Virus record (IMG/VR): IMGVR_UViG_3300034061_004692 | Span: 1-27,172 of that record | DNA length: 27,172 nt | Source: a virus | Strand: one strand, 5' to 3' | Part shown: positions 7,220-13,548 of the stretch, piece after piece | Numbering within the stretch: the first letter of the stretch is position 1 | Layout of the letters: each line of letters opens with the position of its first letter | Notes under the pieces: model-generated | Seen by the model: only the letters and a program-made list of their open reading frames with translations | Told to the model about the DNA's origin: nothing | Databases searched by the model: none | Made by a program: the position numbers and the translations under genes

Positions 7220-7539
7220 CGAGCGAGGAACTCAAGCAAGGCGTGCTGGATTCCCTGTTGCGGATTGCCGAGCGATTCGGCGTGCCGGTGGTGCTCCTCG
7301 CGGTCATCATCTGGCTGGGCCGCGAGGCGGCGATCACGCTGCACGGCTCGCTGGTCGAGCCCGTCGTGAAATCGCATGTGGAGTTTCTTGAGACGACGAG
7401 CGAGACGCTGCGGGAGATTTCTTCCGTGCAGACCCAGCAAGCCGCGACGCTGGAAGAACTGGCACACGGTCAGCGAGAGTTGACGGATCGTGTAAAGACG
7501 GTGACGGCGCGGGCCGTCGAGACGCCCCCGCAAAACTAG
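7216..7539 (+). CDS. Single-pass membrane protein with coiled coil (107 aa)
   Basis: ATG 7216 overlaps the preceding stop. One hydrophobic segment (VPVVLLAVIIWLGREAA) at about residues 23-39 is followed by a long heptad-rich helix (residues about 50-95, including LREISSVQTQQAATLEELAH). Inner-membrane anchor plus periplasmic coiled coil is the layout of i-spanin (Rz-type) proteins and some holin-like proteins. The lipoprotein two genes upstream would be the natural partner. No sequence family is recognised, so the lysis role is inferred from topology and place. Confidence 0.6.
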   Translation: MTSEELKQGVLDSLLRIAERFGVPVVLLAVIIWLGREAAITLHGSLVEPVVKSHVEFLETTSETLREISSVQTQQAATLEELAHGQRELTDRVKTVTARAVETPPQN

Positions 7540-7547
7540 GTGAGCCA

Positions 7548-7865
7548 ATGCCCTCCTACGATCAGACGCCTGGGACGCTCAGTTTGTCGCTCAAGCGAGC
7601 CGACGACTTTAGCGTACTTATCGACTTCAACCCGCTCACGATGACGGGGTACACCGTCACGGCGTCGATGACGAGCCTCGTCAGCGGGGCCGAGGTCCAA
7701 GCGTTCACCGTGACGGCCGCCAACGCTGCGAGCGGGCAGTTCAATATCTCGCTCACCGACACGCAGACCGCCGCCCTGGCCCGTGGCACCTACGGCTGGC
7801 AGATGCGTTGGACGGAGAACAACGCCACCCGTACGGCCCTCACCGGCTTCGTGGAGGTCATCTAG
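7548..7865 (+). CDS. Tail-fibre or baseplate-associated protein, beta-sandwich type
   Basis: This 105-residue protein begins at ATG 7548 with AGGTGAG just upstream. The pattern ADDFSVLIDFNPLTMTGYTV followed by SASGQ-type turns and GTYGWQMRWTENN resembles the small N-terminal beta domain of phage baseplate upper or fibre-connecting proteins. Its stop TAG shares its last base with the GTG start of the large fibre gene. It probably joins the fibre to the tail tip or forms part of it. Family assignment is by pattern, not by a strong motif. Confidence 0.55.
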   Translation: MPSYDQTPGTLSLSLKRADDFSVLIDFNPLTMTGYTVTASMTSLVSGAEVQAFTVTAANAASGQFNISLTDTQTAALARGTYGWQMRWTENNATRTALTGFVEVI

Positions 7866-9451
7866 TGGCGATCAACGCGAACGTCAGCGGCGGGCAGCAG
7901 ATCACGGCGAACGTCGGCGAGACGAAGATCGACGTTGCCGTGTCGGGTGGCGTCGGCCCTACAGGGACCGCAGGCGCGGCCGCATCGGTTCAGGTCGGCA
8001 CCGTGACGACGGGTGCGCCTGGCTCGTCGGCCTCGGTGGTCAACGCTGGCACTTCGAGCGCGGCGGTCCTGAACTTCACGATCCCCGCAGGGGCCACGGG
8101 TGCGCAAGGCCAAGCCGGGGCCACCGGAGCGCAGGGGATTCAAGGAATCCAAGGCCCGGCGGGACCGGCGGGGGCCACGGGTGCCACAGGCCCAGCAGGC
8201 AGCAATGCCACGGCGACGACCGACGCTTCGGCGCTAGTGTCTGGCACATTGGACGCGGCCCGACTCCCCGGCTCGGTTGTCCTCACGACCGACGCGAGGC
8301 TCAGTGACGCTCGCCAGCCGCTCACCCATACCCACACGGCCAGCCAGATCAGCGACTTCACGGCGGCCGTCATCGCCGCAGCCCCGCCGACCACCAATGC
8401 CAGCCTGCTGACCTCTGGCACGCTCCCCGATGCTCGGCTCTCATCGAACATCGCCCGCACCAGCGACATCACGACTGCCGTGGCGAACGTGGTGAACGCG
8501 GCCCCGGCTGCGTTGGACACGTTGAACGAGCTTGCGGCGGCACTCGGTAACGACGCATCGTTTGCCACGACCGTGACGAACAGCCTCGCAGGCAAGGCGA
8601 ACGTCAGCCACACGCACACCGTTTCGGCGATCTCCGACGCCGGGACCGCCGCGACCCGCAACGTGCCTGCCACGGGCAACGCTGGGACGACTGAGGTGGT
8701 GCTGGGCAGCGATACGAGGCTCACAGACCAGCGGGTTCCGACTGACGGCAGCGTGACGACGGAGAAGTTAGGCTCTCTGACACACGTTTCCGCTGGAAAC
8801 ATGGCGGCTGGCAGCGGCGGCATTAGCACCATCGGAACGATCCGGCAAAACGCTTTTACTGGGACTGCGCAGTTCAGTGTTTCCACATCCGGCGTTGTCA
8901 CCGTTGGCACATGGCAGGCAACGGCGATTGCCGTCGCCTTCGGTGGCACGGGCGCGACGGACGCCGCAGGGGCGCGGACGAATCTGGGGCTTGTAATCGG
9001 CACCGATGTACCTGCCCTCTCTCATACGCATAGCGCAGCGGACCTGACGAGCGGCACCGTCGCTACGGCCCGGCTCGGCACCGGCACGGCGAACAGCACA
9101 ACCTTCCTACGCGGCGACCAGACTTGGCAGCTCATTAGCACGACTCCCACCGTCGCCTCGCCTTCGCAGATTACCGCGAACCAGAACGACTACGCGGGCG
9201 CGACTGCGGACATCAACCGGCTCTCGTCGGACGCAGCGCGCGACATCACCGGGCTTTCCGCTAGAACCAGCGGTCAGACCGTCGTGCTGGTAAACGTCGG
9301 CAGTGCGACGATCACGCTCAAGCACCAAAACACAGGCAGCAGCGCCGCCAACCGGATCATCGTGCCGTGGGCGGGCGATTACATTCTCGCGGCTGACGGA
9401 GCCGCCGTCCTTGTCTATGACGCCACGGCCAGCCGCTGGAGGGTCATATGA
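7865..9451 (+). CDS. Collagen-like tail fibre protein
   Basis: The product has 528 residues from GTG 7865. The N-terminal region carries the common fibre motif VGTVTTGAPGSSASVVNAGT. Residues 76-114 form about 13 uninterrupted Gly-X-Y triplets. The rest contains repeated SGT(L/V)xxARL units at about residues 126, 184 and 396, each linked to a D-A-R-L or T-R-L motif. It also has three H-T-H segments (THTHTASQI, SHTHTVSAI, SHTHSAADL) like the metal-binding HxH sites of trimeric fibres. Together these mark an elongated homotrimeric receptor-binding fibre. The next gene overlaps by four bases and may be its tip or partner. Confidence 0.9.
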   Translation: MAINANVSGGQQITANVGETKIDVAVSGGVGPTGTAGAAASVQVGTVTTGAPGSSASVVNAGTSSAAVLNFTIPAGATGAQGQAGATGAQGIQGIQGPAGPAGATGATGPAGSNATATTDASALVSGTLDAARLPGSVVLTTDARLSDARQPLTHTHTASQISDFTAAVIAAAPPTTNASLLTSGTLPDARLSSNIARTSDITTAVANVVNAAPAALDTLNELAAALGNDASFATTVTNSLAGKANVSHTHTVSAISDAGTAATRNVPATGNAGTTEVVLGSDTRLTDQRVPTDGSVTTEKLGSLTHVSAGNMAAGSGGISTIGTIRQNAFTGTAQFSVSTSGVVTVGTWQATAIAVAFGGTGATDAAGARTNLGLVIGTDVPALSHTHSAADLTSGTVATARLGTGTANSTTFLRGDQTWQLISTTPTVASPSQITANQNDYAGATADINRLSSDAARDITGLSARTSGQTVVLVNVGSATITLKHQNTGSSAANRIIVPWAGDYILAADGAAVLVYDATASRWRVI

Positions 9452-10287
9452 CTGTTTCGTATCAAGCGATGCGCGGTCTGGCCAATGTGCCGTGGTTTTG
9501 GGCAACGTCGCAGTACGAGGTAGCAAACTCTACGCCTGGCCTCGTCTTGACAGCATCAGCGACAAGTCACGCAAAGGGCGCGTGGACCCAGGTGTTTTCG
9601 TCAACGGCCTCAGAATCTGCGCTGTTGTTTTTTGCTGTTTCGGCTGTCGCCACTGCCGCGACTGAAACGTCAATGCTTGTAGACCTTGCCGTAGGAGCAT
9701 CCGGCAGCGAGCAGGCGATTCTCTCAGGGCTTGCCGTTGGTGGTGCGCCAGTAGCTAGCGCTGTTGCTCTCGGTATCGGAGCGCCGCTGCCTGTGCGTAT
9801 ACCGGCTGGATCGCGAATATCTGCGCGAATTCAATCGCTGATTCCCTCTGATACGGCAACTTTAGCCTGCGCTGTCGTGAGCCTGCCCGGCAGGGCGCTG
9901 TTGCCTACGTCCGTTGACGTGTTGGGAACAAGCGCGGCAACAAGTCGCGGCACCGCATTGAGCGGGGCTTCTGGGTCGTGGACGCAAATCACAGACTCAA
10001 CCCCGCAGCGGTATCGCGGTGTGTTTGTTGTACCAAGTGTTATCGGAACTGATCTCGTCAACCAATTCAGCGCGACGTTATCAATAGGCGTTGGAGCGGC
10101 TGGAAGTGAGGTAACGCTTGGGACGCAGCGGATGCAATACAGAGATACGGAGTCTGCGTTTATTGAGGCTAACGTCCCGCAATTCCCAATTGCGTGCGAC
10201 ATACCGGCTGGCTCGCGCATCGCGGTTAAACACAACATCGCTGCTAACCCAGATCGCTACGGCGTGTGCCTCGTAGGAATCCCGTGA
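9448..10287 (+). CDS. Tail-fibre-associated protein with two tandem domains
   Basis: This 279-residue protein starts at ATG 9448, overlapping the fibre stop. Two halves align: each has G-x-WTQ(V/I) near its start, then a (V/I)GA(S/A)GSE motif, then IPAGSRI followed by A, and each ends in L/V-x-G-P/I-P-like sequence. Copy one spans about residues 38-150 and copy two about 160-279. The protein is nearly all beta, rich in Ser, Ala and Thr, and suits a jelly-roll fibre tip or carbohydrate-binding head. Base composition is lower in GC than its neighbours: 27 of 60 at 10021-10080. It was probably acquired or exchanged separately, as receptor-binding proteins often are. Confidence 0.7.
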   Translation: MTVSYQAMRGLANVPWFWATSQYEVANSTPGLVLTASATSHAKGAWTQVFSSTASESALLFFAVSAVATAATETSMLVDLAVGASGSEQAILSGLAVGGAPVASAVALGIGAPLPVRIPAGSRISARIQSLIPSDTATLACAVVSLPGRALLPTSVDVLGTSAATSRGTALSGASGSWTQITDSTPQRYRGVFVVPSVIGTDLVNQFSATLSIGVGAAGSEVTLGTQRMQYRDTESAFIEANVPQFPIACDIPAGSRIAVKHNIAANPDRYGVCLVGIP

Positions 10288-10496
10288 TGAACTGGCATAT
10301 CGTCTTCCACCGCGAGACCGGCGAGGCGTATTCGGTCGGCACCGTCCTAGCCGACCCGATGCCTGCGGAGTTTGTTGTCGTTCCGCTGCCGGACGCCGAC
10401 GCCGACGCGCTCAACCAAGGGCGTGGCTATTGGGACGCGGCGAGCCGGACGGTTGTGATGCGACCGGAAGCGGAGTGGCCGGTGCTGCCGGGCTGA
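10287..10496 (+). CDS. Small tail-fibre-linked protein (69 aa)
   Basis: ATG 10287 shares one base with the previous TGA and has AGGA ten bases upstream. The protein holds two short beta-hairpin-like stretches (HIVFHRETGEAYSVGTV and YWDAASRTVVMRPEAEW). It closes the fibre cluster; similar short proteins after fibre genes act as assembly chaperones or connectors in other phages, but no specific family is recognised. The last gene of this transcript run is followed by an 81-base gap with a promoter-like motif. Confidence 0.6.
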   Translation: MNWHIVFHRETGEAYSVGTVLADPMPAEFVVVPLPDADADALNQGRGYWDAASRTVVMRPEAEWPVLPG

Positions 10497-10516
10497 GTTG
10501 CCGTACACCCACAACC

Positions 10517-10523
10517 TAGCGCA
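10517..10523 (-). repeat. Inverted copy of the post-stop TGCGCTA motif
   Basis: TAGCGCA here is the reverse complement of TGCGCTA found just after or at four stop codons (11185, 12531, 13481, 14224). It lies 20 bases after the stop of the preceding gene. A seven-base match alone is weak; position is what makes it notable. Confidence 0.3.
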
Positions 10524-10543
10524 ATTCGCTCTCGGAAATACTG

Positions 10544-10577
10544 TTGCCAGATTTGGCTATGCGCGTAGGCTCGGGGA
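10544..10577 (+). promoter_or_regulatory. Candidate promoter before methyltransferase-like gene
   Basis: TTGCCA (10544-10549) and TAGGCT (10566-10571) are 16 bases apart, an acceptable sigma-70 layout. TTTGGC-N8-TAGGCT also matches the recurrent motif seen at 13525-13544 and 11241-11259, with GCGCGTAG shared exactly. ATG 10578 follows the hexamer by six bases, which would give a leaderless or near-leaderless transcript. Confidence 0.5.
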
Positions 10578-11186
10578 ATGGCACGGGTACTCATCGCCTG
10601 CGAATACAGCGGCAGCGTCCGAGACGCCTTCTTGGCTCTCGGGCATGAGGCGATGTCTTGCGATCTCCTGCCCACCGAGACGCCCGGCCCCCACTACCAA
10701 GGCGACGTTCGTGACGTTCTGGATTACCCGTGGGATTTGATGATCGCCCACCCGCCCTGCACCGACCTGTCGGTGAGCGGTGCTAGGCACTTCCAGGCGA
10801 AGCGGATGGACGGCAGGCAGCAGGCGAGCGTGTCGTTTTTCATGCGGCTGGCGAAGGCCGACATTCCGCATATCGCCATTGAAAACCCGGTCTGCATCAT
10901 GTCATCGCTCTGGCGGAAGCCCGACCAGACGATCCAGCCGTGGCAGTTCGGCCACCCAGAGTCGAAGGCCACCTGTCTCTGGCTGAAGGCATTGCCGCCA
11001 CTGCGGCCCACCAGCGTCCTTGAGCATCGGGATAGGTGGGAGAACCAGACCGCCAGCGGGCAGAACAAGCTGGCCCCGTCGCCCGACCGCTGGAAGATTA
11101 GAAGCAAGACATACGAAGGGATCGCCAGAGCTATGGCCGAGCAATGGGGCGCGGCCATCGACCTTCCGCTATTGGCGGCAATGTAG
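10578..11186 (+). CDS. DNA cytosine methyltransferase-like protein
   Basis: The protein has 202 residues. RVLIACEYSGSVRDAFLALGH is a SAM-binding first strand of the C5-methylase type. AHPPCTDLSVSG (Cys61) corresponds to the catalytic P-C motif, and IAIENP at 100-104 corresponds to the E-N-V motif. The segment IQPWQFGHPESKATCLWLK is characteristic of a phage subgroup. At 202 residues it lacks room for a target-recognition domain, being about half the length of typical C5 enzymes. It may methylate host or phage DNA, or act on nucleotides. It has its own promoter-like element and a short hairpin at the stop codon, so it appears to be a single-gene unit. Confidence 0.65.
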   Translation: MARVLIACEYSGSVRDAFLALGHEAMSCDLLPTETPGPHYQGDVRDVLDYPWDLMIAHPPCTDLSVSGARHFQAKRMDGRQQASVSFFMRLAKADIPHIAIENPVCIMSSLWRKPDQTIQPWQFGHPESKATCLWLKALPPLRPTSVLEHRDRWENQTASGQNKLAPSPDRWKIRSKTYEGIARAMAEQWGAAIDLPLLAAM

Positions 11187-11198
11187 TGCGCTAGGCAC
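11185..11198 (+). repeat. Post-stop motif AGTGCGCTA with small hairpin
   Basis: AGTGCGCTA begins within the TAG stop codon. GTGC (11186-11189) pairs with GCAC (11195-11198) around a five-base loop. The motif also occurs at 12531, at 13481 (without the leading A) and at 14224, in each case at or within seven bases of a stop. Confidence 0.45.
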
Positions 11199-11226
11199 CT
11201 TAGAGAGCGTATTCCGCGACGTTTGA

Positions 11227-11263
11227 GGGCATTTCAGAACTGGACGCCGCGCGTAGTATCGGG
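11227..11263 (+). promoter_or_regulatory. Repeated 37-base promoter-like element, copy 1
   Basis: 34 of 37 bases are identical to 13512-13548. The element contains GGGCATTTCAGAA, then TGGAC-N8-TAGTAT. TAGTAT (11254-11259) is a good -10 box; no strong -35 is seen at 16-18 bases. A 25-base leader with a perfect AAAGGAGG ribosome site follows before ATG 11285. Confidence 0.55.
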
Positions 11264-11284
11264 ATTACGCGAAAGGAGGCGCTC

Positions 11285-11662
11285 ATGTACGGGGCTGCGA
11301 CACGCATCCAGGCTGATCCGCAGGCGGAACCAGGCGAAACCGTCCTGCACGAACCGACCAGAGTGGTCGAAGTCTTCATGGCGGGCGACATCGACCACGC
11401 CAAGCGAGTGATCCGGCGTTTCTGCCGTGACGTAGCGTGCTGCGTCACAGTGACGCCGACGACGTTCATCTACAAGGGCGGCGAGGAGGCGGGCTTCGTT
11501 GTGGGCTTCCGCAACTACCCACGCTTCCCCGCAGACGGCTACACGCTGCGGGAAACGGCCCGCGACCTCGCCGAGCGGCTGCGTGAGGAGCTGGGCCAGG
11601 ATTCCTACATGACCGTGGACGCTGGCGGAATGACCACCTGGAGCACGACTCGCGATGCCTGA
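11285..11662 (+). CDS. Conserved-type phage hypothetical protein (125 aa)
   Basis: ATG 11285 follows an ideal ribosome site (AAAGGAGG) six bases upstream, so translation should be strong. The core segment runs CCVTVTPTTFIYKGGEEAGF and then GFRNYPRFPADG, followed by a helix (LRETARDLAERLREELGQ) and a final beta segment. The N-Y-P-R-F-P signature resembles small conserved phage proteins of unknown function. There is no membrane segment or catalytic motif. It overlaps the next gene by eight bases and so shares its transcript. Confidence 0.7.
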   Translation: MYGAATRIQADPQAEPGETVLHEPTRVVEVFMAGDIDHAKRVIRRFCRDVACCVTVTPTTFIYKGGEEAGFVVGFRNYPRFPADGYTLRETARDLAERLREELGQDSYMTVDAGGMTTWSTTRDA

Positions 11663-12530
11663 ACACCGCTTTCTGAATCTTGGGGCTGGCGTGCAATCGA
11701 CGGCCCTGTATCTCATGAGCATCGACGGCGACGAGCCAGAGGTGCCAAAGTTCGACGCGGCGATCTTTGCTGATGTGCAAGAGGAGCCGGACGAGGTTTA
11801 CAAGCACCTCGACTACCTGAAGACGCTCGGCGGACCTCCGATCATCGTGACAACTGCCGGAAGGCTCGGAGACGCTCTGGATCAGGGCTCCGATGCCAAG
11901 GGCAACCAGCGAACAGACGGCGGCCACTACATCTCCATTCCGGCCTATACGCTCAATCCGCAGACCGGAGACAAGGGCATCATTCAGCGGCAATGCACGG
12001 CAGACTTCAAGGTAAAGCCGATTGAACGGCTGATCCGCGAGCAGTGCGGCGGGCAGTTTGGGAGGCCGCTGCCAAAGGATGTCATCGTTCATCAATACAT
12101 GGGCCTGTCGTTTGACGAGCCCAAGCGGGTGATACGGGTGAAGCAGCGATTCCTCGCGAAGCCATCAAACTGGAAGGTGCATTTTCCTCTCTGGGATATG
12201 CAGATGACGCGCGGCGACTGCATCGCATACCTGAAAACCAGACTCCCATACGAGGTACCGCGATCCGCTTGCGTCTTCTGCCCTTTCAAGTCTGACTCGG
12301 AGTGGCGCAGGCTCAGGGACGAAGACCCAAAGGGCTGGGAAAGGGCCGTCCACATCGACAAGGTATGCCGCACCGGCACGGGCCTGGACGCTCACCGCTA
12401 CTTGCACAAGGCATGCGTGCCGTTGGATCAAGTGGACCTGCGGCCTGCCGACGAGAAGAGCGGTCAGGTGAATATGTTCTCGCACCTTCGCGGCTTCCAA
12501 GACGAGTGCGAGGGGTATTGCGGGAACTGA
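11655..12530 (+). CDS. PP-loop / PAPS reductase-like protein
   Basis: The protein has 291 residues. LNLGAGVQSTALYL at 7-20 is a variant PP-loop that binds the ATP pyrophosphate in adenine-nucleotide alpha-hydrolases. QRQCTADFKVKPIERLIRE at 111-129 and SACVFCPFKSDSEW at 204-217 match the phage PAPS-reductase-like subgroup. Cysteines 114, 206, 209, 285 and 289 could carry an Fe-S cluster or zinc. Related enzymes activate or transfer sulphur (CysH, DndC, tRNA thiolation) or modify bases (QueC). Association with a methyltransferase-like gene makes nucleic-acid modification plausible, but this is inference. The overlap with the previous gene couples their expression. Confidence 0.75.
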   Translation: MPEHRFLNLGAGVQSTALYLMSIDGDEPEVPKFDAAIFADVQEEPDEVYKHLDYLKTLGGPPIIVTTAGRLGDALDQGSDAKGNQRTDGGHYISIPAYTLNPQTGDKGIIQRQCTADFKVKPIERLIREQCGGQFGRPLPKDVIVHQYMGLSFDEPKRVIRVKQRFLAKPSNWKVHFPLWDMQMTRGDCIAYLKTRLPYEVPRSACVFCPFKSDSEWRRLRDEDPKGWERAVHIDKVCRTGTGLDAHRYLHKACVPLDQVDLRPADEKSGQVNMFSHLRGFQDECEGYCGN

Positions 12531-12545
12531 AGTGCGCTATCGCAC
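12531..12545 (+). repeat. Post-stop motif AGTGCGCTA with hairpin
   Basis: The motif starts at the base after the TGA stop. GTGCG (12532-12536) and CGCAC (12541-12545) form a perfect five-base stem with loop CTAT. No T-run follows, so intrinsic termination is doubtful; it is one of four such post-stop copies. Confidence 0.45.
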
Positions 12546-12593
12546 CAGAAGACGGCCAAGGTAGTTACGAACAAGTACCGAGCATTTGTCGCC

Positions 12594-12619
12594 AAAACGT
12601 ATCAAAAACGACACGTTTT
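12594..12619 (+). promoter_or_regulatory. Operator-like inverted repeat AAAACGT...ACGTTTT
   Basis: AAAACGT (12594-12600) and ACGTTTT (12613-12619) are perfect inverted arms around a 12-base spacer. A further direct AAAACG lies at 12606. The repeat sits just upstream of the TACAAT box at 12635, where a repressor or activator would act. No regulator gene is in the window. Confidence 0.4.
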
Positions 12620-12634
12620 CCGTATGAGTTCGGA

Positions 12635-12640
12635 TACAAT
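12635..12640 (+). promoter_or_regulatory. Candidate -10 box TACAAT
   Basis: TACAAT is the best -10 match among the intergenic gaps. A clear -35 at 16-18 bases is absent; GACACG-like sequence lies further upstream. Transcription would begin about seven bases downstream, which is the base of the leader hairpin at 12646. Confidence 0.5.
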
Positions 12641-12645
12641 CTGGG

Positions 12646-12703
12646 CGATCCCGGCGGACAGCGACCGGACAGATAAACCGGTTTTGCGACCCCGCCGGGA
12701 TCG
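12646..12703 (+). ncRNA. Structured leader RNA, 12-bp stem with inner hairpin
   Basis: CGATCCCGGCGG (12646-12657) and CCGCCGGGATCG (12692-12703) are perfectly complementary. The stem extends by G-U, G-U and G-C pairs on the outside. Inside it, ACCGG (12664-12668) and CCGGT (12678-12682) form a second stem with a nine-base loop. The structure starts where the transcript from TACAAT would begin and ends 23 bases before ATG 12727. No T-run follows, so it is not a standard terminator. It may be an RNA switch, a protein-binding leader, a stability element or a DNA cruciform site. Confidence 0.5.
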
Positions 12704-12726
12704 TTCGCAATTCGCGAAAGGCGAAA

Positions 12727-12945
12727 ATGGCACACGCTCTCCTGAAGTTCGACCTCGCTGACCCCGACGACGAGCGGGAGCATCGCTACGCCCTCGCGGG
12801 GCGCGAGGCTCTGATCGCACTAGAGGCGATTGAGCAGCACCTTCGCGGGAGGTTGAAGCACGGCGACCCCAGCGACCTAGAACGAATCGGCCTGAAAGAA
12901 ATACAGGCCATGATTCCTTACGAGTTGACGAGCCTGTTGCAGTAG
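12727..12945 (+). CDS. Small hypothetical protein behind structured leader (72 aa)
   Basis: ATG 12727 has AAAGG six bases upstream. The product is acidic and helical, with two long helices (YALAGREALIALEAIEQHLRG and LERIGLKEIQAMIPYELTSLL). There is no membrane segment or recognised family. It is the first gene after the operator-like repeat, TACAAT box and long hairpin, so its expression is the most elaborately controlled in the window. A small regulator or inhibitor would fit, but nothing in the sequence proves it. Confidence 0.65.
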   Translation: MAHALLKFDLADPDDEREHRYALAGREALIALEAIEQHLRGRLKHGDPSDLERIGLKEIQAMIPYELTSLLQ

Positions 12946-12957
12946 CACTACACGCCG

Positions 12958-12975
12958 CAGAGAGGGACGCGATGA
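12958..12975 (+). repeat. 18-base direct repeat covering a ribosome site, copy 1
   Basis: CAGAGAGGGACGCGATGA is identical to 13239-13256. Each copy contains the ribosome-binding sequence and ATG of a small gene (12972 and 13253). The following codons differ, so the duplication covers the initiation region only. Confidence 0.7.
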
Positions 12976-13226
12976 GTGACGTACCGGAACTAGATCGACT
13001 GCTAGAGGAGCATGAGACGCTCCGCAGGAACGTAGGCTGGATGCGGCGAGAGCATCAGCACTACTTGGGGTTTGTCTGCATGGTTTCTGCGGTCGGCATC
13101 GCTGTTCTCTATGGCTGTTTCGGTTTCGCTGCCGTTGCGTTGTTTCCGCTCGTCTGGCGGCTGGCTGAGTACGTTGTGCCAAGGCCAGTTCGACGCGACC
13201 CGTTTCGGCGGTACATGGTGAAGTGA
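12972..13226 (+). CDS. Small membrane protein (84 aa)
   Basis: ATG 12972 follows GAGAGGGAC, part of an 18-base repeat. The first 30 residues are charged and helical (LDRLLEEHETLRRNVGWMRR). A hydrophobic region of about 35 residues (YLGFVCMVSAVGIAVLYGCF and the following FAAVALFPLVW) could form one long or two short membrane segments, with a basic C terminus. No family is recognised. Possible roles are superinfection exclusion or a holin-like function; the sequence does not decide. Confidence 0.65.
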   Translation: MSDVPELDRLLEEHETLRRNVGWMRREHQHYLGFVCMVSAVGIAVLYGCFGFAAVALFPLVWRLAEYVVPRPVRRDPFRRYMVK

Positions 13227-13238
13227 CGCTACTGAAAT

Positions 13239-13256
13239 CAGAGAGGGACGCGATGA
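13239..13256 (+). repeat. 18-base direct repeat covering a ribosome site, copy 2
   Basis: It is identical to 12958-12975 and supplies the ribosome site and ATG 13253 of the next gene. The copies are 281 bases apart. Confidence 0.7.
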
Positions 13257-13489
13257 CGAAAATCGAACTGCTGAAAATGCTGACCGAAAGCGCCAGGGAG
13301 TTCCGCAAGGATTCCGGCCACTACGCACGCAATTCACACATGCACGCTGTCACCGACTGCCCTTCGCAGGACGCTATCGACGCCGTGCTGACGGGCTTCA
13401 TCAACCACGTCGGTGGCTTGCAAGGCGTGGACTACGGCCTGTATGCCCGCGACCTTGCCGCCGAGTCTGCGGGCGAGCCGGTGCGCTAG
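13253..13489 (+). CDS. Small hypothetical protein (78 aa)
   Basis: ATG 13253 was preferred over GTG 13223 because it lies at the end of the duplicated ribosome-binding repeat, spaced exactly as in the preceding gene. The protein has an N-terminal helix (KIELLKMLTESAREFRKD) and a central segment CPSQDAIDAVLTGFINHVGG, with no membrane segment. No family is recognised. The stop codon is embedded in the GTGCGCTA motif. Confidence 0.6.
   Translation: MTKIELLKMLTESAREFRKDSGHYARNSHMHAVTDCPSQDAIDAVLTGFINHVGGLQGVDYGLYARDLAAESAGEPVR
13481..13488 (+). repeat. Post-stop motif GTGCGCTA at gene end
   Basis: GTGCGCTA here supplies the last two sense codons and part of the TAG stop. It corresponds to AGTGCGCTA at 11185, 12531 and 14224. 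It is followed by GC to make the palindrome GCTAGC. Confidence 0.35.
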
Positions 13490-13511
13490 CGAGCGAACAT
13501 CGCGTCGTTAG

Positions 13512-13548
13512 GGGCATTTCAGAATTGGACGCGGCGCGTAGCATCGGG
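13512..13548 (+). promoter_or_regulatory. Repeated 37-base promoter-like element, copy 2
   Basis: 34 of 37 bases match 11227-11263, in a gap where no coding constraint explains it. TTGGAC (13525-13530), eight bases, then TAGCAT (13539-13544). ATG 13551 lies six bases after the hexamer, so a transcript starting at the usual distance would be leaderless. Confidence 0.55.

Noticed and set aside
8090-8206. Gly-X-Y repeat as a DNA tandem repeat or recombination site
   Set aside because: The periodicity follows the codon-level Gly-X-Y protein repeat and the DNA units are degenerate; it is explained by the collagen-like fibre.
12646-12703. Long inverted repeat as a tRNA or an ordinary terminator
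   Set aside because: It lacks a cloverleaf, T-loop and acceptor features, and no T-run follows the stem; it also lies upstream of a gene next to a -10 box.
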